Positions 1 to 5,854 of a DNA stretch of 24,467 bases are shown in pieces. The stretch is from a virus, in IMG/VR virus record IMGVR_UViG_3300031565_004291, positions 1 to 24,467 of that record, one strand, 5' to 3'. The stretch's first letter is position 1, and every line of letters begins with the position of its first letter. The notes below the pieces were generated by a model. That model was not told where the DNA came from and did not search any database. It worked only from the letters and a program-made list of their open reading frames with translations. Position numbers and translations under genes: made by a program.

Positions 1-2
1 TC

Positions 3-137
3 GAGGCGGAACGGGTCGAGATGGAGGCGGAGACGGTCGCCCTTGGGGCTCCGTTCCTTAGGACGCGCCTGGCCACAGCCGAGGCAAAGGCCGAATGCGG
101 GCATGATGTGATCGCCGCGATTGGGGATCTACCGTGA
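3..137 (+). CDS. C-terminal end of an unknown protein (5' partial)
   Basis: The frame is open from the left edge of the window to the TGA at 135-137 and encodes the last 44 residues of a protein. The visible part is rich in Ala, Glu and Arg and looks helical. It ends with the residues AAIGDLP. No domain can be recognised from this fragment. The reason for calling it a gene is its junction: its stop overlaps the GTG start of the next gene in a GTGA arrangement, the same arrangement that joins the following genes. It is therefore probably the upstream member of the same plus-strand operon. The function is unknown. Confidence 0.6.
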   Translation, partial: EAERVEMEAETVALGAPFLRTRLATAEAKAECGHDVIAAIGDLP

Positions 138-376
138 CCCCCCTTCCCTGCCCCCGCTGCCTGATGTGGACGGGCACCTGCGAGCACCCCGACCCTACCG
201 CCCGGCTTCCATGTCCCCTAATGGGACGTGGTGGCGCCCGGCAGCCCGCTGAGCCCGGCGACGATGCGGCATCCGTTGAGGGCTGGCGCGCCATGATGGC
301 GGGCAGCTCTGCCTACACCCCCGACCGTGGCGCGGCTGTCCCCTGCCCCGGATTCGTGCCGATGGAGACGACGTGA
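134..376 (+). CDS. Small Cys-containing protein, function unknown
   Basis: This encodes an 80-residue protein that starts at GTG 134, overlapping the previous stop. Its own TGA overlaps the GTG start of the next gene. The N-terminus has a CPRC pair (C6, C9) followed by C16 and C27, which resembles a short zinc-binding knuckle. The rest is rich in Gly, Ala and Pro with no clear secondary structure. The two flanking GTGA overlaps are the best evidence that it is translated. It lies directly before a second predicted zinc-binding protein. I do not recognise a family. Zinc binding is inferred from cysteine spacing only. Confidence 0.55.
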   Translation: MTPLPCPRCLMWTGTCEHPDPTARLPCPLMGRGGARQPAEPGDDAASVEGWRAMMAGSSAYTPDRGAAVPCPGFVPMETT

Positions 377-918
377 CCACCACCACCACCATTCCACCCG
401 TGACCTGCGCCTCGCCGGGGTGCAAGCGCCGGGCCGCCCGCTATGTCGAGGTCGAGTACCAGGGCAGCGCCGACTACTTCTTCGTCTGCCAAGCCTGCCT
501 GACCGACATGAGGAACGACCCCCAGGGCACGACGATCACCGTCCGAGCCATGCCGCCGGTATCCACCGAGCCCGCGCCCGAGGGCGAGCCCCCACCACCA
601 CGGCGGCGCCACAGGGCCACCCGACCACCGCCACCACCGCCACCGCCCCCGCGCGACCTCAGCTCGTGGAACCGTATGACGGTGGCCAACGAGTACGGCC
701 TATCCAAAACGGCGATCATCCTGCTCAAGTCGTGGCAGGGCAGCCCGCGCACGGTCCACACCACCGAGAGCGCGGCCGAGATGACCGGCTGTGGAGCGAG
801 CCACACCCGCACGGCCCTGCGCGAACTGGCAGGCATCGGCCTGGCCCAGCGAAAGCCACACCCGCGAACGAAGTGCGTGATCCTGTACCACTTGACCGTC
901 AAGGGAGAACGAGCATGA
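373..918 (+). CDS. Zinc-finger / winged-helix DNA-binding protein
   Basis: This encodes a 181-residue protein with two parts joined by a proline-rich linker. Residues 10-46 carry four cysteines (C12, C17, C39, C42), with the last two as a CxxC pair, which fits a small zinc ribbon. Residues 74-93 are Pro/Arg-rich and include a run of nine prolines. Residues 97-181 look like a winged-helix domain: a helix, a helix-turn-helix around TESAAEMTGCGASHTRTALRE, then a basic wing ending in YHLTVKG. Winged helices of this type usually bind DNA as regulators or replication initiators. It starts at GTG 373 and its stop overlaps the next ATG. Its target is unknown. Confidence 0.7.
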   Translation: MTTTTTIPPVTCASPGCKRRAARYVEVEYQGSADYFFVCQACLTDMRNDPQGTTITVRAMPPVSTEPAPEGEPPPPRRRHRATRPPPPPPPPPRDLSSWNRMTVANEYGLSKTAIILLKSWQGSPRTVHTTESAAEMTGCGASHTRTALRELAGIGLAQRKPHPRTKCVILYHLTVKGERA

Positions 919-1499
919 CCACCGAAAAGACGCCCCGCCACGGCACCCTCGCCCACTACCGGGAGCGCACCGCCGGGTTGGCCAACCAGCTTGCCAACTA
1001 CAAGGCGGGCCTCGAAGACGCCAACCGTGACGCCCTGCGCTGGCACGCCGCGGCGGTCGAGCGCGACCGGGAGCGCGAGGCCGAAGTCCTGCGCGCCCGC
1101 ATCGCCACCGAGCGGGCAGAGCAGGCCGAACGCGAGCGCGACGGGGAGACGGCGCGCGCCGACCGCCTGAGCGCCGACCTGGCCCGCATCACCGCGCGGC
1201 ATGGGCAGCAGACCACGGCCCTCTGTCGGGCGCGGGAAGACCTGGCCGAAGAGTCGCGCACCGTCGAGATCCTGACCGCCGAACTCGACACCGCGAAGAG
1301 CGCCTATGCCTCTGCCCGCCTCCGGTGCGACGAGTTGGCGGGGCAGATCATGGCGCTCCAGGTGAGGCTCGGTGAGGCCCAGGCCGCCTCGATCGCCCAA
1401 TACGACGCCCGCCGCCGTGCTGAGCGCATCGGGGTCGCGGGGATCTGCGTTGCCCTCGCCTGCATCGTTGCCCAGGTGGTATGGGCGGTGCTGTCGTGA
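915..1499 (+). CDS. Coiled-coil protein with C-terminal membrane anchor
   Basis: This encodes a 194-residue protein. Residues 12-170 are almost entirely charged and helical (Glu, Arg, Ala, Leu) with heptad-like spacing, so a long coiled coil is likely. Residues 172-192 form one hydrophobic segment that ends at the C-terminus, and there is no N-terminal signal. This is the layout of a tail-anchored membrane protein whose coiled coil stays in the cytoplasm. The start at ATG 915 overlaps the previous TGA, and its own TGA overlaps the GTG of the next gene. An inner-membrane spanin is unlikely because those have their membrane helix at the N-terminus. The function is unknown; organising a replication or regulatory complex at the membrane is one possibility. 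Confidence 0.65.
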   Translation: MTTEKTPRHGTLAHYRERTAGLANQLANYKAGLEDANRDALRWHAAAVERDREREAEVLRARIATERAEQAERERDGETARADRLSADLARITARHGQQTTALCRAREDLAEESRTVEILTAELDTAKSAYASARLRCDELAGQIMALQVRLGEAQAASIAQYDARRRAERIGVAGICVALACIVAQVVWAVLS

Positions 1500-1672
1500 G
1501 CGCCGACACCCCCGCCCTCGCTCTGTGGCGCTCCATCGGCCTGTTGCTCGTCGTCGTGGCCCTCGCTGCGTCCACCTGCCGACGCGGGCACCCTGAGCCC
1601 GCCGACACCGACACCCCCGAAACCACCCCCAACGACGGGCCGTGCTGGCCTGCGGAGGTCTGCCATGTCTGA
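1496..1672 (+). CDS. Small membrane protein
   Basis: This encodes a 58-residue protein that starts at GTG 1496 in a GTGA overlap with the coiled-coil gene. A hydrophobic segment covers residues 11-27 and is followed at once by C28 and two arginines. The remainder is a short acidic, Pro/Thr-rich tail with two more cysteines (C50, C56). The ASTC sequence before C28 is close to a lipobox, but Thr at the -1 position is not typical, so lipid modification is doubtful. It is probably co-translated with the preceding membrane-anchored protein, which suggests the two act together. An in-frame ATG at 1481 is a weaker alternative start. Confidence 0.5.
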   Translation: MSADTPALALWRSIGLLLVVVALAASTCRRGHPEPADTDTPETTPNDGPCWPAEVCHV

Positions 1673-2132
1673 TCCCATCACCATCGCCGGGGTCGAGGAC
1701 TTCGCCGCCGTGCTGCGGCTGGCGCGCGGCGAGCTGGACCGGGCCATCGTCGGGGCCGCGGCTGGGTGTGATGCCCGGACCCTGCGCCGGCATGAGGGCG
1801 GCGAAGCCTGCAACCCTCGCACCCTGATCGACCTGCTGAGCGCGTGCGGCTACCATATGGAGGTCCGCCTTGTGCCCGCCCACACCGCCGGGGCGGCCCG
1901 CGTGGCAGCGGCGCCCGCCCATGCAGTGCCCACCCACCACCGGGCGCTGGCCTATGTCGGCAGCCATCCGGGCACAGGGTCGCAGGACCTGGCCGACCAT
2001 CTACGGGTGACCCGCCAGCACGCACGCCGCCTGATGCGTGAGGCCATCCGGGCGGGCGAGGTCTGGACGATGGCGGGCCGGCATGGGAGCGAACCGTGGC
2101 GCTACTGGCTGGCCGACCCCGCCCCCGAATAG
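1665..2132 (+). CDS. Transcriptional regulator with two helix-turn-helix domains
   Basis: This encodes a 155-residue protein. Residues 13-70 look like an XRE/Cro-type helix-turn-helix: the CDARTLRRHEGG segment fits the recognition helix and following turn, and the domain ends in a GYHMEVRLVP-like strand as in many phage and antitoxin regulators. Residues 92-148 form a second, winged-helix-like unit (SQDLADHLRVTRQHARRLMREAI, then a basic wing). Two DNA-binding domains in one chain suggest a repressor or switch protein. The start at ATG 1665 has a good GGAGG site about 8 bases upstream and overlaps the previous gene by 8 bases. The next gap begins right after its stop and carries a perfect dyad that could be its operator; this last link is inference. 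Confidence 0.7.
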   Translation: MSDPITIAGVEDFAAVLRLARGELDRAIVGAAAGCDARTLRRHEGGEACNPRTLIDLLSACGYHMEVRLVPAHTAGAARVAAAPAHAVPTHHRALAYVGSHPGTGSQDLADHLRVTRQHARRLMREAIRAGEVWTMAGRHGSEPWRYWLADPAPE

Positions 2133-2205
2133 TTGCGCCACCGCTCTTGCGCCAGCGCATACCCGACGATACTCCACCACTGACCCCACACCCAAGGAGC
2201 CCACG
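2133..2205 (+). promoter_or_regulatory. Intergenic control region with dyad TGCGC-CA-GCGCA
   Basis: The gap holds the 14-bp sequence CTTGCGCCAGCGCA at 2146-2159. The same 14 bases recur at 4080-4093 in another early gap. Inside it, TGCGC and GCGCA form a perfect inverted repeat with a 2-base centre. A partial copy, TTGCGCCA, lies 14 bases upstream at 2133-2140. TTGCGC could double as a -35 element, but the best -10 candidate here (GATACT, 2168-2173) is poorly spaced. A strong ribosome site, AAGGAG, at about 2194-2199 serves the gene at 2206. An operator or promoter role is inferred from repetition and symmetry. Confidence 0.45.
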
Positions 2206-2451
2206 ATGGCCCCGCTCAAGCCCCGGCGCATCGCGCCGACCTTTCGCCCCATCTCCGGGCGCTCTGTCCGCGCCGACTGGTGTACTTCGCCGGAGACCGC
2301 CGCCAAAGTGCAGGCGATGCTCCCCGCACACGTCACCGTCTCCGCCCTGCTCGACCTCGCCGTGGGCCGCCTCATGGCCGCCCACGCCACCAACCCCGAC
2401 GCCGCGAACGAGGCCCTCGAAGCGGCCGAAGCTGCCCGGCGGGCGCGATGA
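2206..2451 (+). CDS. Small helical protein upstream of the sliding clamp
   Basis: This encodes an 81-residue protein. The ATG at 2206 is chosen over an earlier in-frame ATG (2038) because AAGGAG sits about 7 bases before it and the earlier start would run through the previous gene. The N-terminal 25 residues are basic and rich in Pro and Arg. From about residue 30 the protein looks like a set of amphipathic helices (SPETAAKVQAMLPAH, then VSALLDLAVGRLMAAH). This layout is loosely like a small ribbon-helix-helix or anti-sigma-like fold, but I cannot assign it. Its stop overlaps the dnaN start in an ATGA junction, so the two proteins are probably made together. Confidence 0.6.
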   Translation: MAPLKPRRIAPTFRPISGRSVRADWCTSPETAAKVQAMLPAHVTVSALLDLAVGRLMAAHATNPDAANEALEAAEAARRAR

Positions 2452-3581
2452 ACCTCACGATCCCCAAGCCCCTCCTGCTCTCCATGCTCGACTCCACCGC
2501 CCGCTCTGTCGGGCAGATTGGCGGCTCTGGCATGGTCCTGCTGTCGGCCGACGCTGACTCCCTCGCCGTGACCACGGCAGACGGCACAACCGAAGCGCAG
2601 GCCACCTCGGGCCGCGCCACCATCACCCGCGACGGCCGGGCCATGGTAGACCATCGCCTGCTGAGCCAGGCCGTCAAGAGCCTGCCCGATGGCCCCGTCT
2701 CGCTCGTCATGGACGGGCGCGGCAAGGGCCTGGTGGTCGATGCGGCAGGCGGCGCGCGCTTCAAACTGCTGAGCGCCGACCCCGACAACTTCCCGCCGTC
2801 CATGCAGGCCCGGATTGCGGCGGGCAGCGTGGCCAGTTCGTTCATCGGCGCCGACTTCGCCCTGACCGTCGCGCGCACCATCTACGCCGTCAGCCGCGAC
2901 GATAACCGGTATGGGCTCAACGGCGTCCACATGGAGGCCACCACCGACGACGACGCGGGCGACATGGCGCGGCTGGTTGCGACCGACGGCAGCCGCCTCG
3001 CGTGGGCAGAGATGGAGGTGGCAACCGGCGCCGTCCAGGTCCAGCCCCGCCGCCTCGCCCCTGTCGCGTTCCTTGGGGCCGTGGCTGCCGTCTGCCGGGA
3101 CGCTGCTACCGTTGCCCTCTCGCTGGGTGAGCACGGCCTGAGCGCGACTGTGGAGGGCGACGGGATGACCGTCACGCTCTGCTCTCGCTGGGTCGAAGGC
3201 GAGTTCCCCGCCTACCGGAGCATCACCGAGGCGATCAAGACCACCAGCACCGTCACCGTCCGCCGCTCCGACCTCGTGTCCAGCCTGCGCCGGGTGGGCA
3301 TCATGGCGACCGGGCAGCATCGCCTGGTGACCGTGACCACCGACGCGACCGAACTGCGCCTGAGCGCCGCGGGCGATGGGGGCGACGCCGCCGAAGTGGT
3401 GGCCGCCACCGTCGAAGGCGCGGCCGGCTGGCGATCCGGCGTCAACGCCGCCTATCTCGCCGACGCGCTGGGCCAGCAGGCGAGCGAGCTGGTGACGCTG
3501 GACCTCGGCGCCGCCCTCGACCCCATCTGCATCCCCTCGCCGCACGGGCTGGCCCTCGTCATGCCGATGCGGATCGACTGA
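2448..3581 (+). CDS. dnaN: DNA polymerase III sliding clamp (beta subunit)
   Basis: This encodes a 377-residue protein, close to the roughly 366 residues of bacterial DnaN. The clamp forms a ring around DNA and tethers polymerase and other replication proteins. Family landmarks are visible in order: YAVSRDDNRYGLNGVHME at 146-163 (start of domain 2), LVATDGSRLA at 176-185, GEFPAYRSI at 251-259 (domain 3 boundary), SGVNAAYLADAL at 330-341, and the C-terminal VMPMR at 371-375, which lines the pocket where client proteins dock. The pocket residues look intact, so the protein should still bind clamp-binding partners. ATG 2448 overlaps the previous stop. No polymerase or clamp loader lies in the window, so partners must come from the host or from the rest of the genome. 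Confidence 0.95.
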   Translation: MNLTIPKPLLLSMLDSTARSVGQIGGSGMVLLSADADSLAVTTADGTTEAQATSGRATITRDGRAMVDHRLLSQAVKSLPDGPVSLVMDGRGKGLVVDAAGGARFKLLSADPDNFPPSMQARIAAGSVASSFIGADFALTVARTIYAVSRDDNRYGLNGVHMEATTDDDAGDMARLVATDGSRLAWAEMEVATGAVQVQPRRLAPVAFLGAVAAVCRDAATVALSLGEHGLSATVEGDGMTVTLCSRWVEGEFPAYRSITEAIKTTSTVTVRRSDLVSSLRRVGIMATGQHRLVTVTTDATELRLSAAGDGGDAAEVVAATVEGAAGWRSGVNAAYLADALGQQASELVTLDLGAALDPICIPSPHGLALVMPMRID

Positions 3582-3799
3582 TGGGCGCCACCACGAACGG
3601 ATCACCCATGACGACCGAAGACCTCGAAGAGCGCGCCGCCCGCATCCTGCGCGGCGCCAGCGACGGCAGCCCCATCGGTGACCTGACCGCGGCGCTCGAT
3701 GCTGTGGAGCGTCTGCGGGAAGAGCGCGACGAAGCCCACCGCACCCTCGCCCGGCTGCGCGAAGAGGTCGCCCGGCTGCGAGCGGTGGTGCGGGGGTGA
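3581..3799 (+). CDS. Small coiled-coil protein, unknown
   Basis: This encodes a 72-residue protein that starts at ATG 3581, overlapping the dnaN stop by one base (TGATG). An in-frame ATG at 3608 is an alternative. Residues 12-35 are acidic and helical. Residues 36-70 form a clear heptad pattern (ALDAVERLREERDEAHRTLA, then RLREEVARLRAVV), so a short parallel dimer is likely. No catalytic motif is present. Coupling to dnaN suggests a role in the same early process, but nothing in the sequence shows what it does. Confidence 0.6.
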   Translation: MGATTNGSPMTTEDLEERAARILRGASDGSPIGDLTAALDAVERLREERDEAHRTLARLREEVARLRAVVRG

Positions 3800-3802
3800 C
3801 CG

Positions 3803-4027
3803 ATGGATGACCACAAGCGCCACATCTGGCGCGGCTACACCTGCCGATACTGTGGGCCTGCCCCGAAGCGCCAGGCCGTCAGGATGGCCCGCCACCGGCT
3901 GCGGGCTGAGGACCGGCGCACCATCGGGCCGGCGCTGATCGAAGAGCGGATCGACGACGCGCTGGACGCGGAGTACCGGGAGATCGAGGCGGCCGGGGGG
4001 CTGACGTTTCGGCGGGCGGGCTCGTGA
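3803..4027 (+). CDS. Small basic protein with CxxC motif
   Basis: This encodes a 74-residue protein. The N-terminus reads HIWRGYTCRYCG, with H7, C14 and C17 as possible metal ligands, though no second CxxC is present. A strongly basic stretch (residues 22-39) follows, then an acidic helix. The ATG at 3803 lies 3 bases after the previous stop, behind a G-rich stretch that may act as the ribosome site. It could be a small nucleic-acid-binding protein. I do not recognise a family. Confidence 0.55.
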   Translation: MDDHKRHIWRGYTCRYCGPAPKRQAVRMARHRLRAEDRRTIGPALIEERIDDALDAEYREIEAAGGLTFRRAGS

Positions 4028-4079
4028 CGGCGTGGTGGATGGGGCGACCGAAATAGTTTGAGGAATCGTACCGGGTCAG

Positions 4080-4109
4080 CTTGCGCCAGCGCAGGGCGGG
4101 GCATATAGG
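4080..4109 (+). promoter_or_regulatory. Second copy of the early dyad, with promoter-like spacing
   Basis: The sequence CTTGCGCCAGCGCA at 4080-4093 is identical to that at 2146-2159 and contains the dyad TGCGC-CA-GCGCA. If TTGCGC (4081-4086) is a -35 element, TATAGG at 4104-4109 lies exactly 17 bases downstream and matches four of six -10 consensus bases. It lies in the 121-base gap 4028-4148, which also holds a short hairpin (GCGGG/CCCGC, loop AAGGAA) at about 4116-4131. A weak sigma70-like promoter overlapping an operator is the simplest reading, but it is inference. Confidence 0.45.
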
Positions 4110-4148
4110 AATGGGGCGGGAAGGAACCCGCGCCACCCTGGAGCCGAC

Positions 4149-4319
4149 ATGACCCCCAACGCCATCATCGCCAAGATCGAAGACGCCACCATCGCCCGCC
4201 TGCTGCGCGAGCTTCAGAACGACATGGCCGCGCTGGTTGAGTCCGGCGACATGACTGCCGACGAGGCGAACGAGTGGGTCAACCACAAGGCCGACCAGTG
4301 GGCCGGCGGGCTGAACTGA
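4149..4319 (+). CDS. Small acidic helical protein
   Basis: This encodes a 56-residue protein from ATG 4149 to TGA 4317-4319, with a GGAG ribosome site about 5 bases before the start. The sequence looks fully helical, with segments NAIIAKIEDATIARLLRELQ and DMTADEANEWVNHKADQWA. It is acidic and has no cysteine or membrane segment. It follows the second early dyad and is the first gene after it. No family is recognised. Support comes from the ribosome site, typical GC-rich third positions and its fit in the gap. Confidence 0.6.
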   Translation: MTPNAIIAKIEDATIARLLRELQNDMAALVESGDMTADEANEWVNHKADQWAGGLN

Positions 4320-4401
4320 CCGGGGCCGCCCCCGTCGCCGCTGGGCTCCGGTCCAGTTGCGACGCGGGCGACCGCGAACCACCCGCCCGAATGGAGACGA
4401 G

Positions 4402-4707
4402 ATGACCCGCATCAAGCCCAGCGCCAGCGCCGCCCACGTCGTCGCGTTCTACGCTGACCAACTCCCCTGCGACATCTGGCCCGACCTCAACCCGCTCACC
4501 GCGTGGGACGGGTCGGCCCTTGTGGTGACGGCGCAAAACAAGGAGGGCATCGCCGACGCGCTATTACAGCTGGCGAACCATTACGATAATATGGCCGAGG
4601 GCATCACCCCCGCCGACTACGGCAGCCCCGGGTTCTGCCGGGACGCATCGCGCGGGCTCTCGACCGCGTGGCGGAAGGCCCTGAGCCTCACGGTGGAGGC
4701 GCCATGA
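4402..4707 (+). CDS. Unknown small protein
   Basis: This encodes a 101-residue protein. The ATG at 4402 is preferred over an upstream in-frame start because GGAGACGAG lies just before it. The protein has mixed alpha/beta character: a helix at 8-19, a strand at 37-45 (GSALVVTAQ), a helix at 48-63 (GIADALLQLANHYDNM) and a C-terminal helix. It contains two cysteines and no obvious motif. The stop overlaps the next ATG (ATGA), so it is co-translated with the ribbon-helix-helix protein. The 82-base gap before it shows no clear signal beyond the ribosome site. The function is unknown. Confidence 0.6.
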   Translation: MTRIKPSASAAHVVAFYADQLPCDIWPDLNPLTAWDGSALVVTAQNKEGIADALLQLANHYDNMAEGITPADYGSPGFCRDASRGLSTAWRKALSLTVEAP

Positions 4708-4886
4708 CCCGCCGCCCCGGACGGCCCCTGCAAGGCGCCGAACGCCTCAGCGCGAACATCGCCTCAGCCATCACCCCCGCAGAGCGTGACGCCGTACTGG
4801 CGGCCGCCCATGAGGCCGGGCTCACCGTCTCTCAGTGGGTGCGGCTGGCGGTTCAGCGGGCGCTTGCGGAGGTGGCTCAGGTGTAG
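4704..4886 (+). CDS. Ribbon-helix-helix DNA-binding protein
   Basis: This encodes a 60-residue protein. After a basic N-terminus (RRPGRPLQ) comes a short strand (about 15-22), helix A with TPAERDAVLAAAHEAG (24-39) and helix B with TVSQWVRLAVQRAL (41-54). This is the layout of CopG/Arc/MobC-like ribbon-helix-helix proteins, which bind operators as dimers through paired strands. It is the last plus-strand gene. It could regulate the early operon or the early/late switch, but its target is not shown. Its stop codon lies inside the last codons of the convergent minus-strand gene. Confidence 0.7.
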   Translation: MTRRPGRPLQGAERLSANIASAITPAERDAVLAAAHEAGLTVSQWVRLAVQRALAEVAQV

Positions 4887-4896
4887 AGCAGCCACC
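4871..4896. terminator. Stem-loop at the convergent operon junction
   Basis: GGTGGCT (4871-4877) and AGCCACC (4890-4896) form a perfect 7-bp stem with a 12-base loop. The loop covers nearly all of the 10-base overlap between the convergent genes, including both stop codons. Being symmetrical, it can form in transcripts from either side. There is no U-tract on either strand, so intrinsic termination would be weak at best. It may instead protect 3' ends or limit read-through. Confidence 0.35.
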
Positions 4897-5224
4897 GCTT
4901 CATGGCGTCCCGCACCAGCTCGTGCGGCGGGATGCCGAGGTCGTTGGCGCGCGGGCTGGCCACCAACTCCATCAGCCACCCGTGAATCGGCGGCGCGATC
5001 TGGGCAGCGGCCTCGACCATGCAGGGGATCGACATATCGGCCGCCGTCGCTACGACCCTGGCCTGCTCACCCGTGACGGGCGCGCCCTGCGAGATGTGGA
5101 GCATCCCCAGCCCGTCGGGGTGGGCCTGGAGCCCGAACGACCACCGATAGGCGGGCACGACGTAGCCCCCGAACATGGAGACCTCTACGATCTCGCAGGG
5201 GATGTTCGGCACGTCTTTGCCCAT
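4877..5224 (-). CDS. Unknown protein at the end of the late operon
   Basis: This encodes a 115-residue protein. The ATG at 5224 is preferred to an upstream in-frame ATG (5263) because TGAGGCGACC lies just before it and the longer form would overlap the previous gene. The N-terminal half looks like beta strands (CEIVEVSMFGGYVVPAYRWSF), and the C-terminal half has helices ending in HELVRDAMKRWLLYT. No signal peptide or catalytic motif is visible. It is the last gene of the minus-strand operon, beyond the lysis genes, a place where phages often carry non-essential functions. I do not recognise it. Confidence 0.6.
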   Translation of the reverse strand: MGKDVPNIPCEIVEVSMFGGYVVPAYRWSFGLQAHPDGLGMLHISQGAPVTGEQARVVATAADMSIPCMVEAAAQIAPPIHGWLMELVASPRANDLGIPPHELVRDAMKRWLLYT

Positions 5225-5231
5225 GGTCGCC

Positions 5232-5435
5232 TCAGTGGTGCGGGTGAATATCCTGCGGCGCATGGATGCCCGCGGTCGGTTCGTCGTCGTCGTCGGCGGG
5301 GTCGTGCGGGGCCTGGCGCACCGTACACGGAGACACGCGCCCGGCGATCTCGGCGATGGTCTCGTGCCTGCCCTGCATCTTGGCGACCTCCATCTGCATC
5401 GCCCGAAAGATTGCGCCTCGCTCGACTGTCCCCAT
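5232..5435 (-). CDS. Small HTH-like protein, unknown
   Basis: This encodes a 67-residue protein starting at ATG 5435, in a TGATG overlap with the upstream gene and behind a good GGGAGG site. Residues 5-40 are helical, and RHETIAEIAGRVSPCTVRQ resembles the helix-turn-helix of small phage regulators. The last 25 residues are acidic and then rich in His and Pro, probably disordered. It might be a late regulatory protein. The HTH assignment is tentative because the domain is very short. Confidence 0.5.
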   Translation of the reverse strand: MGTVERGAIFRAMQMEVAKMQGRHETIAEIAGRVSPCTVRQAPHDPADDDDEPTAGIHAPQDIHPHH

Positions 5436-5854
5436 CAACCACCTCCCTCAAGGCGCTTGAGGCTGGCGGCGACCGAATCGAGGCCCGCCGTGGTCCTCTC
5501 GCTCGCCTGCGATACCATAGCCCGGAGGGTGGCCGTTTCGGCCGACAGGCTCGTCACTTTCGCTTCAAGCTCACTCAGGCGCTTGTCGCGTTCGGCCGTT
5601 TCGCCTTGCTCTTTCGAGGCCCGGCCTGCGTCCTCGATCGCCTTGATGCGCGCGGTGATGTCCGTATCCGCGCCCACGGCCCCGCCCTGACGCAGCCGCC
5701 CGATGATGGTGGACCCGCCGAACCCGCCGGTCAGGATGAGGGTTGCCCCGCCGAGCACCAGCTCCCACCATGATCCCGGTATGGGCAGACCTCCCGAATC
5801 CTGAGCGAGCGCCACGGCGGGCCAGAGCAGGGCCATGATCGCAAGCCCGAACAT
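5435..5854 (-). CDS. Membrane protein with signal peptide and coiled coil, holin-like candidate
   Basis: This encodes a 139-residue protein. Residues 1-17 form a hydrophobic signal-like segment ending in AVALA-QD. Residues 29-52 form a second hydrophobic helix (WWELVLGGATLILTGGFGG). Residues 63-136 form a charged heptad-type coiled coil. It lies two genes downstream of the endolysin, where phages often keep a holin or spanin. Two possible membrane segments and a soluble coil fit some small lysis proteins, but no family signature confirms this. The start may be ATG 5854 (TGATG) or the adjoining GTG 5857. If the first segment is cleaved, the coil would face the cytoplasm after one crossing, which does not suit a spanin. 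Confidence 0.55.
   Translation of the reverse strand: MFGLAIMALLWPAVALAQDSGGLPIPGSWWELVLGGATLILTGGFGGSTIIGRLRQGGAVGADTDITARIKAIEDAGRASKEQGETAERDKRLSELEAKVTSLSAETATLRAMVSQASERTTAGLDSVAASLKRLEGGG

Noticed and set aside
915-1672. Rz/Rz1-type spanin pair
   Set aside because: The membrane helix of the larger protein is at the C-terminus, so its coiled coil should be cytoplasmic. The small protein has a poor lipobox (Thr before Cys), and the pair is far from the endolysin.
474-2000. A 508-codon open frame on the minus strand opposite the early genes
   Set aside because: It runs antisense to six well-joined plus-strand genes, has low-complexity Gly/Arg/Pro composition and no ribosome site. Long antisense frames are expected in high-GC DNA.
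4111-4152. A 13-codon leader frame whose stop overlaps the start at 4149
   Set aside because: Its ATG has no spaced ribosome site and would lie before the likely transcript start set by TATAGG at 4104. The overlap alone is weak evidence.
4835-5773. A 312-codon plus-strand open frame past the convergent junction
   Set aside because: It lies antisense to four minus-strand genes that have overlapping starts and stops and ribosome sites. Its product is Arg/Gly-rich with no domain features.
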